Part shown: positions 25,277-34,900 of the stretch, piece after piece
Layout: every line of letters starts with the position of its first letter
Numbering within the stretch: position 1 is the first letter of the stretch
DNA from: JAHEDH01 sp963753285
GTDB lineage: Bacteria; Actinomycetota; Acidimicrobiia; Spongiisociales; ZC4RG35
NCBI GenBank assembly: GCA_963753285.1
Contig: CAVWBT010000008.1
Span: 1-64,000 of the forward strand
Reading direction: 5' to 3'
DNA: 64,000 nt
The notes under the pieces: generated by a model
The model's database searches: none
What the model was told of the DNA's origin: nothing
What the model saw: only the letters and a program-made list of their open reading frames with translations
Made by a program: the position numbers and the translations under genes

Positions 25277-26317
25277 GTGACTGACGGCGCGACCGCCGAG
25301 GTCTCGAACACGGAGGCCGTCACGCAAGCCGAACTCGAGGATCTCGTCGCTGCAGCACTCGCAGCGGCCGGGGCCGGCGAGACCTCTGCACGAGCGACGG
25401 CACACGCGCTGGTCCAGGCAGAGATAGATGGCCAGTCTGGCCACGGCCTCTCGCGAGTCGAGAGCTATGCCGCCCAACTCCTCACCGGAAAGGTCGATGG
25501 CACGGCGACGCCGCACGTCAGCCGACCCCGCCCGGGTGTGGTGTCGGTGGATGTCGCCAACGGCTTCTTCTATCCGGCGTTCGACACCGCGGTCAGCCCG
25601 TTGGTCGAGGCAACACGGTTCAGCGGCATCGCCGCCGCCGGGTTCACCCGCTCCCACCACGCCGGAGCTCTCGGGCTCGTCGTCGAGCGCCTCGCAGACG
25701 AAGGGTTCGTCGCATTGCTTTTCGCAAACACGCCGACCGCGATGACTGCATGGGGCGGCCGGACACCGTTGTTCGGAACCAATCCGATCGCCTTCGCAGC
25801 GCCGGCGCCGGACGCTCCCCCAATCGTCGTGGATCTCGCCCTGTCCAAGGTGGCGCGCGGCAAGATCCTCACGGCGTCCAGGAAGGGTGAGCCGATCCCC
25901 GAAGGCTGGGCGAAAGACGTCGACGGTAGGCCCACCACTGATGCCGCAGCGGCGATGGCTGGGACCCTGGAGCCGATCGGGGGTGCCAAAGGTGCTGCGC
26001 TGGCGTTGATGGTCGAGGTGCTGGCCGCAGCGTTGGTGGGTGCCAATCTGTCGAGTGAGGCAACCTCGTTCTTCGACGGCGAAGGGAATCCACCCGGCGT
26101 CGGCCAGCTGTTGATCGTGATCGACCCGGATGCGTTCGGCGGTGCGGCCGTTGCCGAGAAGATCGGCCAACTCGTCGATGCGATCTCGGACGATGAGGGC
26201 GCTCGGGTGCCCGGCAGCGCCAGAAAGGCCCGACGCACGGCGGCCGCAGCCAACGGCATCGCAATCAGCCCGTCGGTTCTCTCCCGTCTGCGGATCATGG
26301 CCGACCACCTGGGCTGA
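25277..26317 (+). CDS. Malate/L-lactate dehydrogenase family oxidoreductase (LDH2)
   Basis: A 346-residue NAD(P)-dependent 2-hydroxyacid dehydrogenase of the LDH2/MDH2 (YlbC/YiaK) fold, distinct from classical LDH. Typical segments: GQSGHGLSRVESY, HHAGALGLVVERLADEGF (catalytic histidine), GTNPIAFAAP, and the C-terminal GGAKGAALALMVEVLAAALVGA. It may act on malate, sulfolactate, ureidoglycolate or 2,3-diketogulonate. GTG 25277 has AAGGAG 8 nt upstream; the frame extends upstream without similarity. Confidence 0.9.
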   Translation: MTDGATAEVSNTEAVTQAELEDLVAAALAAAGAGETSARATAHALVQAEIDGQSGHGLSRVESYAAQLLTGKVDGTATPHVSRPRPGVVSVDVANGFFYPAFDTAVSPLVEATRFSGIAAAGFTRSHHAGALGLVVERLADEGFVALLFANTPTAMTAWGGRTPLFGTNPIAFAAPAPDAPPIVVDLALSKVARGKILTASRKGEPIPEGWAKDVDGRPTTDAAAAMAGTLEPIGGAKGAALALMVEVLAAALVGANLSSEATSFFDGEGNPPGVGQLLIVIDPDAFGGAAVAEKIGQLVDAISDDEGARVPGSARKARRTAAAANGIAISPSVLSRLRIMADHLG

Positions 26318-26659
26318 CGAGCACCGAACTCAATGATCCAAGCCAACTCGGGATCGTGGTATCGCAGAGCGGTGATGACACCGCTCGAACCGTCGAATGA
26401 TCCAGCTGTGACTCCCAACCATGCGGACATCGAACACCACTGGCAATGACGGCGGATCCCACCGGCAGACCGCTGAGAAGGCCTGAACCGGTCAACCCGA
26501 AACGGGCCGAGCCAGGGCGCTTGATGGACCCCGACACCGTGGCATCGAACGGAGCGTGCACTGCCTGATGCCGGCTAGCAGCGGGGAGCGGGCGTAATGC
26601 CTTGGGCCCAAGCGGGGCGTATGGCGTCTGGAGCTGGCTCTCACCCAAGAGGAGAACGA
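26318..26659. other. 342-bp intergenic region
   Basis: No convincing gene. Reading frames here lack codon bias and family similarity. AATGATCCA occurs twice (near 26331 and 26396). The only regulatory element seen is AGAGGAG just before the CPBP gene start. Confidence 0.5.
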
Positions 26660-27378
26660 GTGGGCTACCCCACGATTCATATTCGACGCCGGCCGTCTGC
26701 CCGTGGACGTCTCAAGTCCATTGCGACGATCGTGGGGGTGTTGGCCAGTCTGATGGCGACAAACGTACTGTTGAGCGCCGTGGTCCCGGCGTGGGCGTAC
26801 ATCCCGGCGATACTCGTCGCGGCGGGCCTCGCCGTGTTCGTTGCGCGAAGGGCCGGAGCGACGCTCGACGACCTGGGACTGGCGGCACACCGCGCCCGAC
26901 GGTCGCTGCTCGTCGGCCTCGGAATCGGCGCGGTGATCGTCGCCATCGTCCTGACCGTACCGGGGATTCGGGACGTGTTCGCCGACGAACGGTTCGCCTA
27001 TCTCGGCGTCGGAGCGCTTGCCTACCAGGCGCTCGTGAGGATTCCGTTGGGCACCGCCGTGGGCGAGGAATTGCTGTTCCGCAGTGTTGGACTCGGCGTC
27101 GGGTTGCGACGCTGGTCGATCGCCGGTGGGTTGCGGCGAGCTCTGCGCTCATCGGCCTCTGGCATGTTCTCCCGGCACTCGATTCTCACGCCTCGAATTC
27201 CGCGGCCGCGGGAGTTCCGCTGCCGTTGCTCGTTGTTGCCACGGTTGCGATCACCGGACTCGCCGGGGTTGGTTTCTCGTGGCTTCGGCTCTGGACCGGA
27301 CACGTGGCTGCGCCGCTCGTGGCGCACGCCACGCTCAACGCATCGGCGCTGGTTGCCGCCGCTGCGATCGCCGCCTGA
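26660..27378 (+). pseudogene. CPBP intramembrane metalloprotease, frameshifted
   Basis: A CAAX-protease/bacteriocin-processing family membrane protein split over two frames. Frame one (from GTG 26660, GAGGAG 6 nt upstream) gives several membrane helices and the motif GEELLFRSVGLG (conserved EExxxR). From about 27125 the continuation is one frame off: AASSALIGLWHVLPALDS (second metal-site histidine), then GHVAAPLVAHATLNA and a stop at 27378. One base is apparently missing in between. Either a recent mutation or a sequence error; the protein would otherwise be intact at about 240 residues. Confidence 0.75.
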
Positions 27379-27835
27379 AGTCAGCGAACCGCTCACCTCT
27401 GCAGGGGTTCGGATCGACGTTCAAGGAAGCGACCGGACTGGAACCCCGCGGACCGGGGGATCATCACAAGTCCCGTGCTCTCGACAGGAAGTCGTGAGAT
27501 ACCCGACCGATGATCGAAGGCCATTCCAGATCATGTCTCGCTGGCGCATAGTGCCGGATATCTCGCGCTCGATCTGGTCGAATTGGTAGGGTGGTCGATG
27601 GCGATATGTGCGGAAGCGCCTGGCGGGGTTGGGACCCTGCAGCAGAGCCAATGATCCTGCGGTGCCAGGTCTACCTATGGGCGGTCGGCCCCCAATGCGC
27701 TCTGCGATTGTTAGGGCGTTGTGTTCCATCACGCCTTGTCAGGGGTGGCTGAAGTGCTCAGTTCGACATGGTTGAGACGATCGTTCGGATGCTCTCGCGA
27801 TCGCTACGACCGAACGGCCGCTGCAATTGCGCGGC
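27379..27835. other. Intergenic edge of the putative island
   Basis: 457 bp without a supportable gene. Its left part holds a degenerate copy of the 3' half of the tRNA(CAT) gene (27432-27497); the rest shows no recognisable element. Confidence 0.5.
27432..27497 (-). repeat. Degenerate tRNA(CAT) 3'-half copy (distal, attachment-site-like)
   Basis: In the same orientation as the tRNA gene at 37794, this segment keeps GGACTgGAACC (T-loop), GCGgACC, GGGATcAT, AGTCCCgTGCTCT and then CAGGAAGTCGTG. The last block is not in the tRNA but is shared with the second copy at 37731. The match is imperfect, so it looks like an old integration boundary. Confidence 0.6.
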
Positions 27836-27866
27836 CTATGGCACCGGCCTTCCCGCACGGACCCAA
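27432..27866 (-). other. Left boundary zone of the genomic island
   Basis: This stretch runs from the degenerate tRNA-derived copy at 27432 to the end of the first island gene. It marks where the sequence changes from the ordered metabolic region to poorly packed, frameshift-rich sequence. The boundary is inferred from the repeat, not from an integrase or perfect att site. Confidence 0.35.
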
Positions 27867-28465
27867 TCGGCCATCTCCTGATCCAGCGGACCGATCAACT
27901 CTGCGCACTCAGCCGTGAACGCCAGACCCTTGATCACCCTGACACTGGATGGGTCGTAGCTGGCGGGCGAACACAGTGCCCCAAACTCCCCGGGGTAGTA
28001 GCCAGTCAGGTAGTCGTAGTAGACACCCTTCTGGAACTGCGCAGGCGAGTCGGTCTCCCCCGAAGCAAGAGTCACCGGATCCGGCGGCAGCCACCTCAGC
28101 TTCTCGCCATCGTAGGGAAAGTAGTAGGTGCCGTCGGGCAATTCGAGAGCTTGCGCAACAGCGTCCTTGTGCACTCCCCGGCATACGACCGAGCCATCCT
28201 CAGCAACACAGTCTGTGAAATCGGTCTCCACGCCGTATGTCGAAAGGGTGTGAAAGAACTCCCAGAACTGCCTGTCGCGGGGAGTGGCGAGGCTCGGATC
28301 GAGCATTTCCATCGCGGCGTCAATGTCGCCTGAGTAGACGGCCTCTCGGAAGTCTTCCACCGCTTCAATCGCGAGATCTTCCGGCGAACCACCATCAGAG
28401 CACGCCCCAAACAAGGCAACCAGGGCAGCCGCGAGGCCCCATCGCACTAACGGACGTCTGAACAT
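27836..28465 (-). CDS. Putative lipoprotein
   Basis: A 209-residue secreted protein. The N-terminus MFRRPLVRWGLAAALVALFGAC is a lipoprotein signal with lipobox LFGAC (Cys about 22), followed by a Ser/Gly linker and a region LAIEAVEDFREAVYSGDIDAAMEMLDP that resembles NTF2-like/DUF4878-type folds. Four further cysteines (in TDCVAEDGSVVC, GALCSP and TAEC) could form two disulfides outside the membrane. No partner gene; first gene inside the putative island. Confidence 0.7.
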   Translation of the reverse strand: MFRRPLVRWGLAAALVALFGACSDGGSPEDLAIEAVEDFREAVYSGDIDAAMEMLDPSLATPRDRQFWEFFHTLSTYGVETDFTDCVAEDGSVVCRGVHKDAVAQALELPDGTYYFPYDGEKLRWLPPDPVTLASGETDSPAQFQKGVYYDYLTGYYPGEFGALCSPASYDPSSVRVIKGLAFTAECAELIGPLDQEMADWVRAGRPVP

Positions 28466-28799
28466 GCGTAGCCCTCTTTGTCCGGTATTGCCCAAAATTC
28501 TCTCCGAGACGTGAGAAACCAGAATCGTTGGGGGCGCTTGGAATGTTCTAAAGGGTGGGATTCCTGTGCGGGCGAACAGTCTGGACAAACCACTGCTTGC
28601 ACCAAGCCTCATCGGACGGGAGCCTGATCCCCACCGCCACCGCCTTCTCCTCGCCGACCTCGAACCGCGCAGCGGAGTCGGCGAACAGGGCCTCTCCGGC
28701 ACGAAGAGACCCGCACAAGACAGACTCAGGCCGCAGGCCTTTTCGCACAATAGAGACGATGCGGAAGATCATCAGTATGTTCTGGCGAGGGTCGAACTT

Positions 28800-29263
28800 G
28801 GCGGTGGTTCCGTTGCTTCAGCTGAATCCGAGGCGCGCGATTGGGCAGAAGTATCGGTGTCTCTGTCTCGACTCTTTGAGGCCTCGCCACATTGGGTACT
28901 CGCTGCAGGACACGTTCTCATTTTTGATGGCGAACTGGCCACCTGGCCATTCTTCGGCGTCAAGAGAGATCGCAGCTTCCACCTGTTCACCGACGGGTCC
29001 GACGGGGTCGATTCGGTCGTGTACGAGGACGACGGCGGGGTGCGGCTGCGACGCCTCACCGGTGACGTGCCTCCCGAGCTCGAGGGATTCGATATCGAGG
29101 TCGTCGAGGCGCCTTCGCCGGAGATGACCGATGAGGAGGCGGCAGATCGCCTGGACTCTTCACAAGAGCCGTTCGTCTTCTACAAGGGCAGCGCGACGGG
29201 CCGGGGCTCCGTCCTCTATCGCAGGTACGACGGCCATTACGGCGTGATCGAACCGAGGGGTGA
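28800..29263 (+). pseudogene. Protein with two S30AE_C-like repeats, probably frameshifted at its end
   Basis: The C-terminal part, EEAADRLDSSQEPFVFYKG then GSVLYRRYDGHYGVIEP, is the ribosome-hibernation-factor C-terminal (S30AE_C) domain. About 80 residues earlier FHLFTDGSDGVDSVVYEDDGG is a second, weaker copy. The N-terminal RNA-binding S30AE domain is absent and no convincing start codon is seen. The frame reads past the normal end; a TGA lies one frame off at 29261. May descend from a dormancy-type translation factor. Boundaries are approximate. Confidence 0.5.
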
Positions 29264-29628
29264 GAGCCCCCCAACCCGCATCCGATGGCGGCGTGTGTCA
29301 ACCCCGGTGTTCGTCTTGCGAGCATGGGCACGCCAGGCCTGGCCAACTCACAGAACACCGACACTCGAAACAATAAGCGAAGCGCTGTTCGGTAGCCCAG
29401 CCTGCGTTCATCTTCCATGCTGGTGTCGATACCTCAGCTTCCGTTCTCGCCACGTCGGATCCAGGCCGATCGTCCATGTGAAGCAACGCTCGACGAGCAC
29501 CAAGAGAGCAAGTCAGAGCCCAAGGCTTCAAGAACTCTCCAAGCGCCGGTCACCACAGTCCCGTATGGAGGTCGAAAATGCGAGACGTGTTGGAGACATC
29601 AGATCGTCCAAAGTCGTATGTTGCCACG
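29264..29628. other. 365-bp region before the BTAD gene
   Basis: No gene supported. Open frames continue through but have no family similarity. It probably contains the promoter of the BTAD/kinase gene; no clear -10/-35 pair was identified. Confidence 0.4.
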
Positions 29629-30033
29629 ATGGAGTTTCGAGTACTCGGTTCCCTGGAGCACGGCACTTCGGACGCGCCGACTCAGCTCGGGGGTCCGAAA
29701 CAACGCGCTGTCCTCGCGGTGCTCATCAAGAACGCAGGCCGATTCGTCAGCGCAGATGCTCTGACCGACGCCGTCTGGGGCGAGAATCCGCCCGGTTCGG
29801 TTCGAAGTTCGGTCCATACCTACATCTCGAATCTACGGGTCGCCATCGGTGGCAGGATCGAACGCACCGGGCCGGGATACCGCCTTCAGGTCGATGCCGA
29901 CTCGATCGACGCCGTCGTTTTCGAACGCATGGTCGATGACGCGCGTCGACGTTGGGCACCAGCCCCGACAAAGCCGCTGAGACTCTTCGAGATGCTCTGT
30001 CGCTCTGGCGCGGCCGTCCGTACGCAGATCTGA
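29629..30033 (+). pseudogene. BTAD/SARP regulator N-terminus (fragment 1 of a split giant gene)
   Basis: Begins MEFRVLGSLEHG, the standard start of the OmpR-like winged helix of SARP/BTAD regulators, with LGGPKQRAVLAVLIKNAG and VRSSVHTYISNLRVAIG following. The bacterial transcriptional activation domain starts DAVVFERMVDDARRR and then leaves the correct frame near 29950, where one base is missing; the true continuation is in the frame of the next fragment. Together the fragments would encode about 1845 residues. Confidence 0.75.
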
Positions 30034-31154
30034 TCGATGTGCCGGGTCTCCAGGAGGAGATTCGGCGCCTGGAGGCGCTTCGCCTCCTGGCCGTCGAATC
30101 GAGAATCGATGCCGATCTCGTCAACGGCAGGCACAGTGTGGTGATCGGCGAACTGGAGGCGCTGGCGGCAGAGTTCCCACTCCGAGAAGGATTCCGGAGC
30201 AGACACATGATCGCGCTGTATCGGGCCGGGCGACAGGCCGAGGCGCTTCGGGCATATGCCACGACGCGGGAGTATCTCGCTGATGAGTTGGGCATAGAGC
30301 CCACGCCCGAACTCCAGGAGCTCGAGGACCGAATTCTGACACACGATGCGCAGCTCCTCTCTCCCGGTGACGTGCGCACCGAGGAAGTCGCCTTTCTGTT
30401 CACCGACATCGAGTCCAGCACTGTTCTGTGGGAGACGCAGCCCGATCAGATGCGAAACGCCCTCACCAAGCATGACGAGATCCTCAACAGGATCGTGTCG
30501 CAGATGAACGGGAACGTCTTCAAGCACACGGGCGACGGCATCCTCGCTTCGTTTGCCTCGGTCTCAGATGCAGCGGCAGCGGCAGCCCAGGCGCAGAACG
30601 AATTCGCTTCGGTTGATTGGGGCGACCTGGAGCTCAAGGTGCGAATGTCCGTCGACGTCGGAGACGTCGACGTTAGAGGCGGTGACTATTTCGGCGCACC
30701 GATGAACCGCGGGTCGCGATTGATGAGCGTTGCTCACGGAGGCCAGGTGCTGCTGTCCTCTTCATCGCAGAGCCAACTGCACACCCAGCCGGGCATACAG
30801 ATCCGGAGCCTCGGAGAGCATCGACTGAAGGGCCTCGGGGCCCCGCAGCAGGTGTTCCAGCTCGTCGTTCCCGGTAGAGCCAATGAGTTCCCGGAGTTGA
30901 GGCTCAACGCCGACACCCTCGATACGAGCCGTCAGTTCGGCGATGCGATCCGCGGCTACGAGATTCGGGAGAGGATCGGAGTAGGGCGTTTCGGCATCGT
31001 GTATCGGGCGTATCAGCCATCCGTAGGCCGGGAGGTGGCTGTCAAGGTGATACGTCCAGAATTCGCCAACCACCCGGCATTCGTTCGCAACTTCGAGAAC
31101 GAGGCCCGTCTGCGTCGCGCGCCTCGAGCATCCGCACATCGTCTCGCTCTATGA
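29952..31154 (+). CDS. BTAD domain, nucleotide cyclase and kinase N-lobe (fragment 2)
   Basis: Continues the BTAD domain (ETLRDALSLWRGRPYADL to YLADELGIEPTPELQELE). Next is a class III adenylate/guanylate cyclase catalytic domain: FLFTDIESSTVLWE (first metal aspartate), FKHTGDGILASF (GDG), and RMSVDVGDVDVRGGDYFG. Then comes the ATP-binding lobe of a Ser/Thr kinase, RIGVGRFGIVYRAYQPSVG and REVAVKVI (catalytic lysine). One extra base near 31112 takes it out of frame within the alpha-C region. Regulatory protein linking DNA binding, cyclic nucleotide synthesis and phosphorylation. Confidence 0.8.
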   Translation: MGTSPDKAAETLRDALSLWRGRPYADLIDVPGLQEEIRRLEALRLLAVESRIDADLVNGRHSVVIGELEALAAEFPLREGFRSRHMIALYRAGRQAEALRAYATTREYLADELGIEPTPELQELEDRILTHDAQLLSPGDVRTEEVAFLFTDIESSTVLWETQPDQMRNALTKHDEILNRIVSQMNGNVFKHTGDGILASFASVSDAAAAAAQAQNEFASVDWGDLELKVRMSVDVGDVDVRGGDYFGAPMNRGSRLMSVAHGGQVLLSSSSQSQLHTQPGIQIRSLGEHRLKGLGAPQQVFQLVVPGRANEFPELRLNADTLDTSRQFGDAIRGYEIRERIGVGRFGIVYRAYQPSVGREVAVKVIRPEFANHPAFVRNFENEARLRRAPRASAHRLAL

Positions 31155-31185
31155 CTTCTGGCGAGACCACGAGGGCGCCTACCTC

Positions 31186-31956
31186 GTGATGCCGTATCTC
31201 TCCGGGAAGAGCCTTGCCGGCTCACCGTATGGCGCGCTTCCGGCGGACCGAGTGGTACAGATCATCAGGGAAGTCGGGTCAGCCCTTGCGTACGCTCACC
31301 GTCAAGGCGTCGTCCACCGCGACGTCAAACCAGCGAACATCCTGATGGACGGAGAAGGCAACGCCTATCTGGCCGACTTCGGGATCGCGGTCCGCGGAGT
31401 CGAGCGGGCGACCGGTGTCGTCTCGAGCTCGCAGATCTATCGAGCACCGGAAGATCGGGACGGTATGGCTGTAGACGAACGGAGCGACGTCTACTCACTC
31501 GCCGCAGTGGCAGCGGAGCTCCTCACCGGGCAGCGCGCCTCGACAGAAGACCTCACATCCATACCGACAGACGTGCGAGGTGTGATCGAACGGGCGATGC
31601 ACGGGGATCAGAGCAAGAGGCATGCCACGATCGACGACTTCCTGGCGGAACTGCTGGCTTCGACAGGGACATTCGTCGAAGCGCCTCGATCCAGCACGCT
31701 CCTGCGCAACCCCTACAAGTCCCTACATGCGTTCGAAGAGAGCGATGCAAGAGACTTCTTCGGAAGGGACGAAGAGATCGCGACCCTGCTCGATCTGGTG
31801 TCGCGAGCGATTTTCGACCGTGGTGGGACCCTCCGGGTCTGGCAAATCTTCGCTCGTGAAGGCCGGGTTGCTGCCTGCGATTCGAACCGGGCGGATTGCA
31901 GGATCGCACGAGTGGCTGATCGTCACCACCATCCCAGGAGCTCACCCCTTCGATGA
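31186..31956 (+). CDS. Ser/Thr protein kinase C-lobe (fragment 3)
   Basis: Kinase catalytic loop HRDVKPANIL, DFGIA and a conserved activation/P+1 region (SSQIYRAPEDR), so the kinase looks enzymatically complete apart from the frame breaks. The preceding in-frame sequence from about 31115 reads VARLEHPHIVSLYDFW, showing the true junction with fragment 2. After FFGRDEEIATLLDLVSR (start of the STAND module) an extra base near 31810 breaks the frame; fragment 4 continues. Confidence 0.78.
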   Translation: MMPYLSGKSLAGSPYGALPADRVVQIIREVGSALAYAHRQGVVHRDVKPANILMDGEGNAYLADFGIAVRGVERATGVVSSSQIYRAPEDRDGMAVDERSDVYSLAAVAAELLTGQRASTEDLTSIPTDVRGVIERAMHGDQSKRHATIDDFLAELLASTGTFVEAPRSSTLLRNPYKSLHAFEESDARDFFGRDEEIATLLDLVSRAIFDRGGTLRVWQIFAREGRVAACDSNRADCRIARVADRHHHPRSSPLR

Positions 31957-34900
31957 GTTGGCGACCGCCCTCGCTGACGTGGCAACCGAGGGTCTCGGCG
32001 ATCTCGCAGCCGAGCTCAGGAGAGACTCACACGGCCTGCTCCGGATCGGGAAGCGAATCATGCAGGACCTCGATGGCGACCTCGTCATCGTCGTCGATCA
32101 GTTCGAGGAGCTGTATTCGCTGGTCGGAGAAGACTCGGTCCGATCGCTGTTCACGACCAGCCTGATCGAGGCCACCGAGGATCCACACAGTCGAATACGG
32201 GTGGTCAGCACGATCCGTGCCGACTTCTTCGACCAGCCGCTCCTCGATGACCGCCTCGGACCGGTCGTCTCGAGATCTCACCTCGCTCTGTCGGTCCCGA
32301 ATGCAGACGCCCTGCTTCAGACTATTCAAGGGCCGGCTGCTGCCGCGGGCGTGCGTTTCGAGGCCGGTCTGCCCCATCAAATCGTCAGCGACGTTCGCGA
32401 TGAGCCGGGCGGGCTGCCGCTCATGCAATTCGTGCTGTCGGATCTGGTGAACCAGAGCACCGCCGGCGACGTGTCGTTCACGGCTTACGAAGCCTCGGGA
32501 GGCGTCACCGGCGCACTGTCCCGACGCGCAACCGATGTGTACCTGGGGCTCGATGAAGCCGACCGTCTCGTTGCAGAGCAGATCTTCCTGCGACTCGTCA
32601 CCGTCTCAGATGACGCCGATGACGTCAGACGTCGAGTCCGTCGCTCGGAGCTGGAGGGTCTCGGCCTCGACGCCGGAGCGGTGGATCGGGTTCTCTCCCG
32701 ATTCGGTGAGGCTCGCCTGCTCACGTTCGATCGAGACCCGATCACCCGCGGGCCGACCATCGAGGTGGCGCACGAGGCACTGCTCAGGGAGTGGGCAGTC
32801 CTCCGAACGTGGATCACAGGACGTCGCGAGTCTCTGCTCATCCAGCGCCGAATCGAAGTGAACATGACCGAATGGATGGACGCCGGCGAGCCTGTCGACC
32901 GACTCCCGACCGGTGGAAGGCTCGCACAGTTCGAGGAGTGGCGGGCCGATCCGCTCTCCCTGCCGACCGTAGATGAGGCCCACTTCCTCGAACTCGCTCT
33001 CGACCAGCGTCGGATGCATCGCATCTCCCGTCGGCGACGGCGCACGGCGATCACCGGGGGCTTCGCCGTTGCTGCCCTGATTGCGTCCTTGCTGGCCTTC
33101 TCGGCATTTCGCTCAGAAGACCTCGCCCAGGCCCGGGAGGTCGTTCTGGAGGCCGACCGGATCGTGGATGACGACCCAGAGCTCAGCGCCTTGCTGGCGT
33201 TGACTGCTCTGGAGTCGTTCCGGGCGGCCGGCGCCAACCCGCAGCAAGCCGTCACCGCGCTGCGAAACGCGATATCCCGAGACAGGATCATCTTCAGGGA
33301 GCCCGGTGGGCGATTCGCCGCAGTCCACCCAGACGGGACGCTGTTCGCAACGGCAGACGGCGATGACTTGGCAATCTGGGACCGGAACACCCACGAGATC
33401 GTCGAGCGGTACGTCCGAGAAGGGGCACAGGCGACCGACGCAGCCTTCAGTTCCGATGGGACTCTGCTCGCCGTGTCGTACCCCAACACCGACAAGCCGG
33501 TGCGAGTCTGGAATCGGTCGACGGGTGAATTCACCGACATGGGGTCGGAACCCTCGAACTACGTCGACGACGTGGCGTTCAGTCCGGCTGGTGACCTGGT
33601 GACCTTCGCACTGGACGATCTCGTCGAGGTGTGGTCGACGAACAGTTGGTCGAGGATCTACGACCATTCTGGTTCGTATGGACCGAGCTTCTCGAGCAGC
33701 GGACGACTCGCCCACTTGACATGCTCCACCGACGAATGCACCGCGATCGAGGCTCGTATCATCGAGATGGAGTCCGGCGCGTTGCTCGCCACCCTGCCCA
33801 CAGACCTCCTCGGCGGCCTGTTCACATCGTGGTCGCCCGAGGAAGACCGCCTCGCAATCGGCAATCAGGTCGAGACAGTCGTGATCGACGCCATCACCGG
33901 CGAGGTGCTGGCAGAAACCGATCTCGATCGCACGTCTCGGCCGGAATGGCTGCCAGATGGCAATTCGTTCGTCGTTGGAGGGGAGTCAGACCTCCGAATC
34001 ATCGACGCAGCGACCGGAGAGATTCTCGAGGTGCTTGGCGGTCAACTCGGAGGAACATGGAGCTACCGCATGATTCCCAACTCCTCTCTGCTCGTCAGCG
34101 GCAGTCTGTTCGGCAGCGACACGGCGATCTTCGACCTGTCCGCAACCGCAGGGTCCGAGATCGCTGGCTGGACCTCGCCAGTCGAGCACGCTTGGCGTGC
34201 CTACTTCCACCCTGACGGCGAGAGGATCACCGTGGCCGGTGAGTACTCCTTTGCGACCGCGGCAGCAGACACCGGCGACATCGCGAGCGTTCACATCGGG
34301 CTCCCACCAACTTCATCGTTCCCAACCGCCAACCTCGCGAAAGACCTGATCACATTCAGCGAAGGGGACGACAAATGGAGCATCTACGACCTCGAGATGA
34401 CCCAGCCGGTCTTCGAGGCTCCGGCGGGATGGGTTCTGAGAGGTGTCAGCCCGGACGGCGAAACCGCAGTGATCACCCGCGGGATTCTCGATCCTCTGGG
34501 CTGCGAAACAAGGCTGATCTCGACCAGCGATGATTCACCGCCAGTGAGCCTCGAGTCCGGCTGCTCGGGTCGGGCGGACTTCTCGTGGGACGGGACGATG
34601 GTTGCGACCGCCAACCTCACGCCGGGTCTCGTGCCGTACAGCCTCGCGATATTCGATGTGGAGACAGGCGAACGCTTGGCAGATCTCCAGAACTCGAAAT
34701 ACGAAGGATTGAGCATTAAGTTCACGCCAGGCGACGCAGAGCTGATCGTCGGCAGTTTCGCCGGTTCTGTCTACGTCTTCGACGTCGAGTTGCTCACCTC
34801 TGGTGAGGCGCTCGAGACCGCATTGCGCCTGGAGATCCCGGCTCACGACGACCTCGTCGGTGACGTCGTTCCCTCGCCCGATGGTTCGACGCTCCTGACG

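Noticed and set aside
26295..26648. 117-codon minus-strand frame between the LDH2 and CPBP genes
   Set aside because: No family similarity, poor composition and overlap with the LDH2 3' end; treated as chance.
29629..31956. Programmed ribosomal frameshifting in the BTAD/kinase gene
   Set aside because: Three sites with both -1 and +1 type shifts and no visible slippery heptamer or stimulatory structure; mutation or sequence error is simpler.
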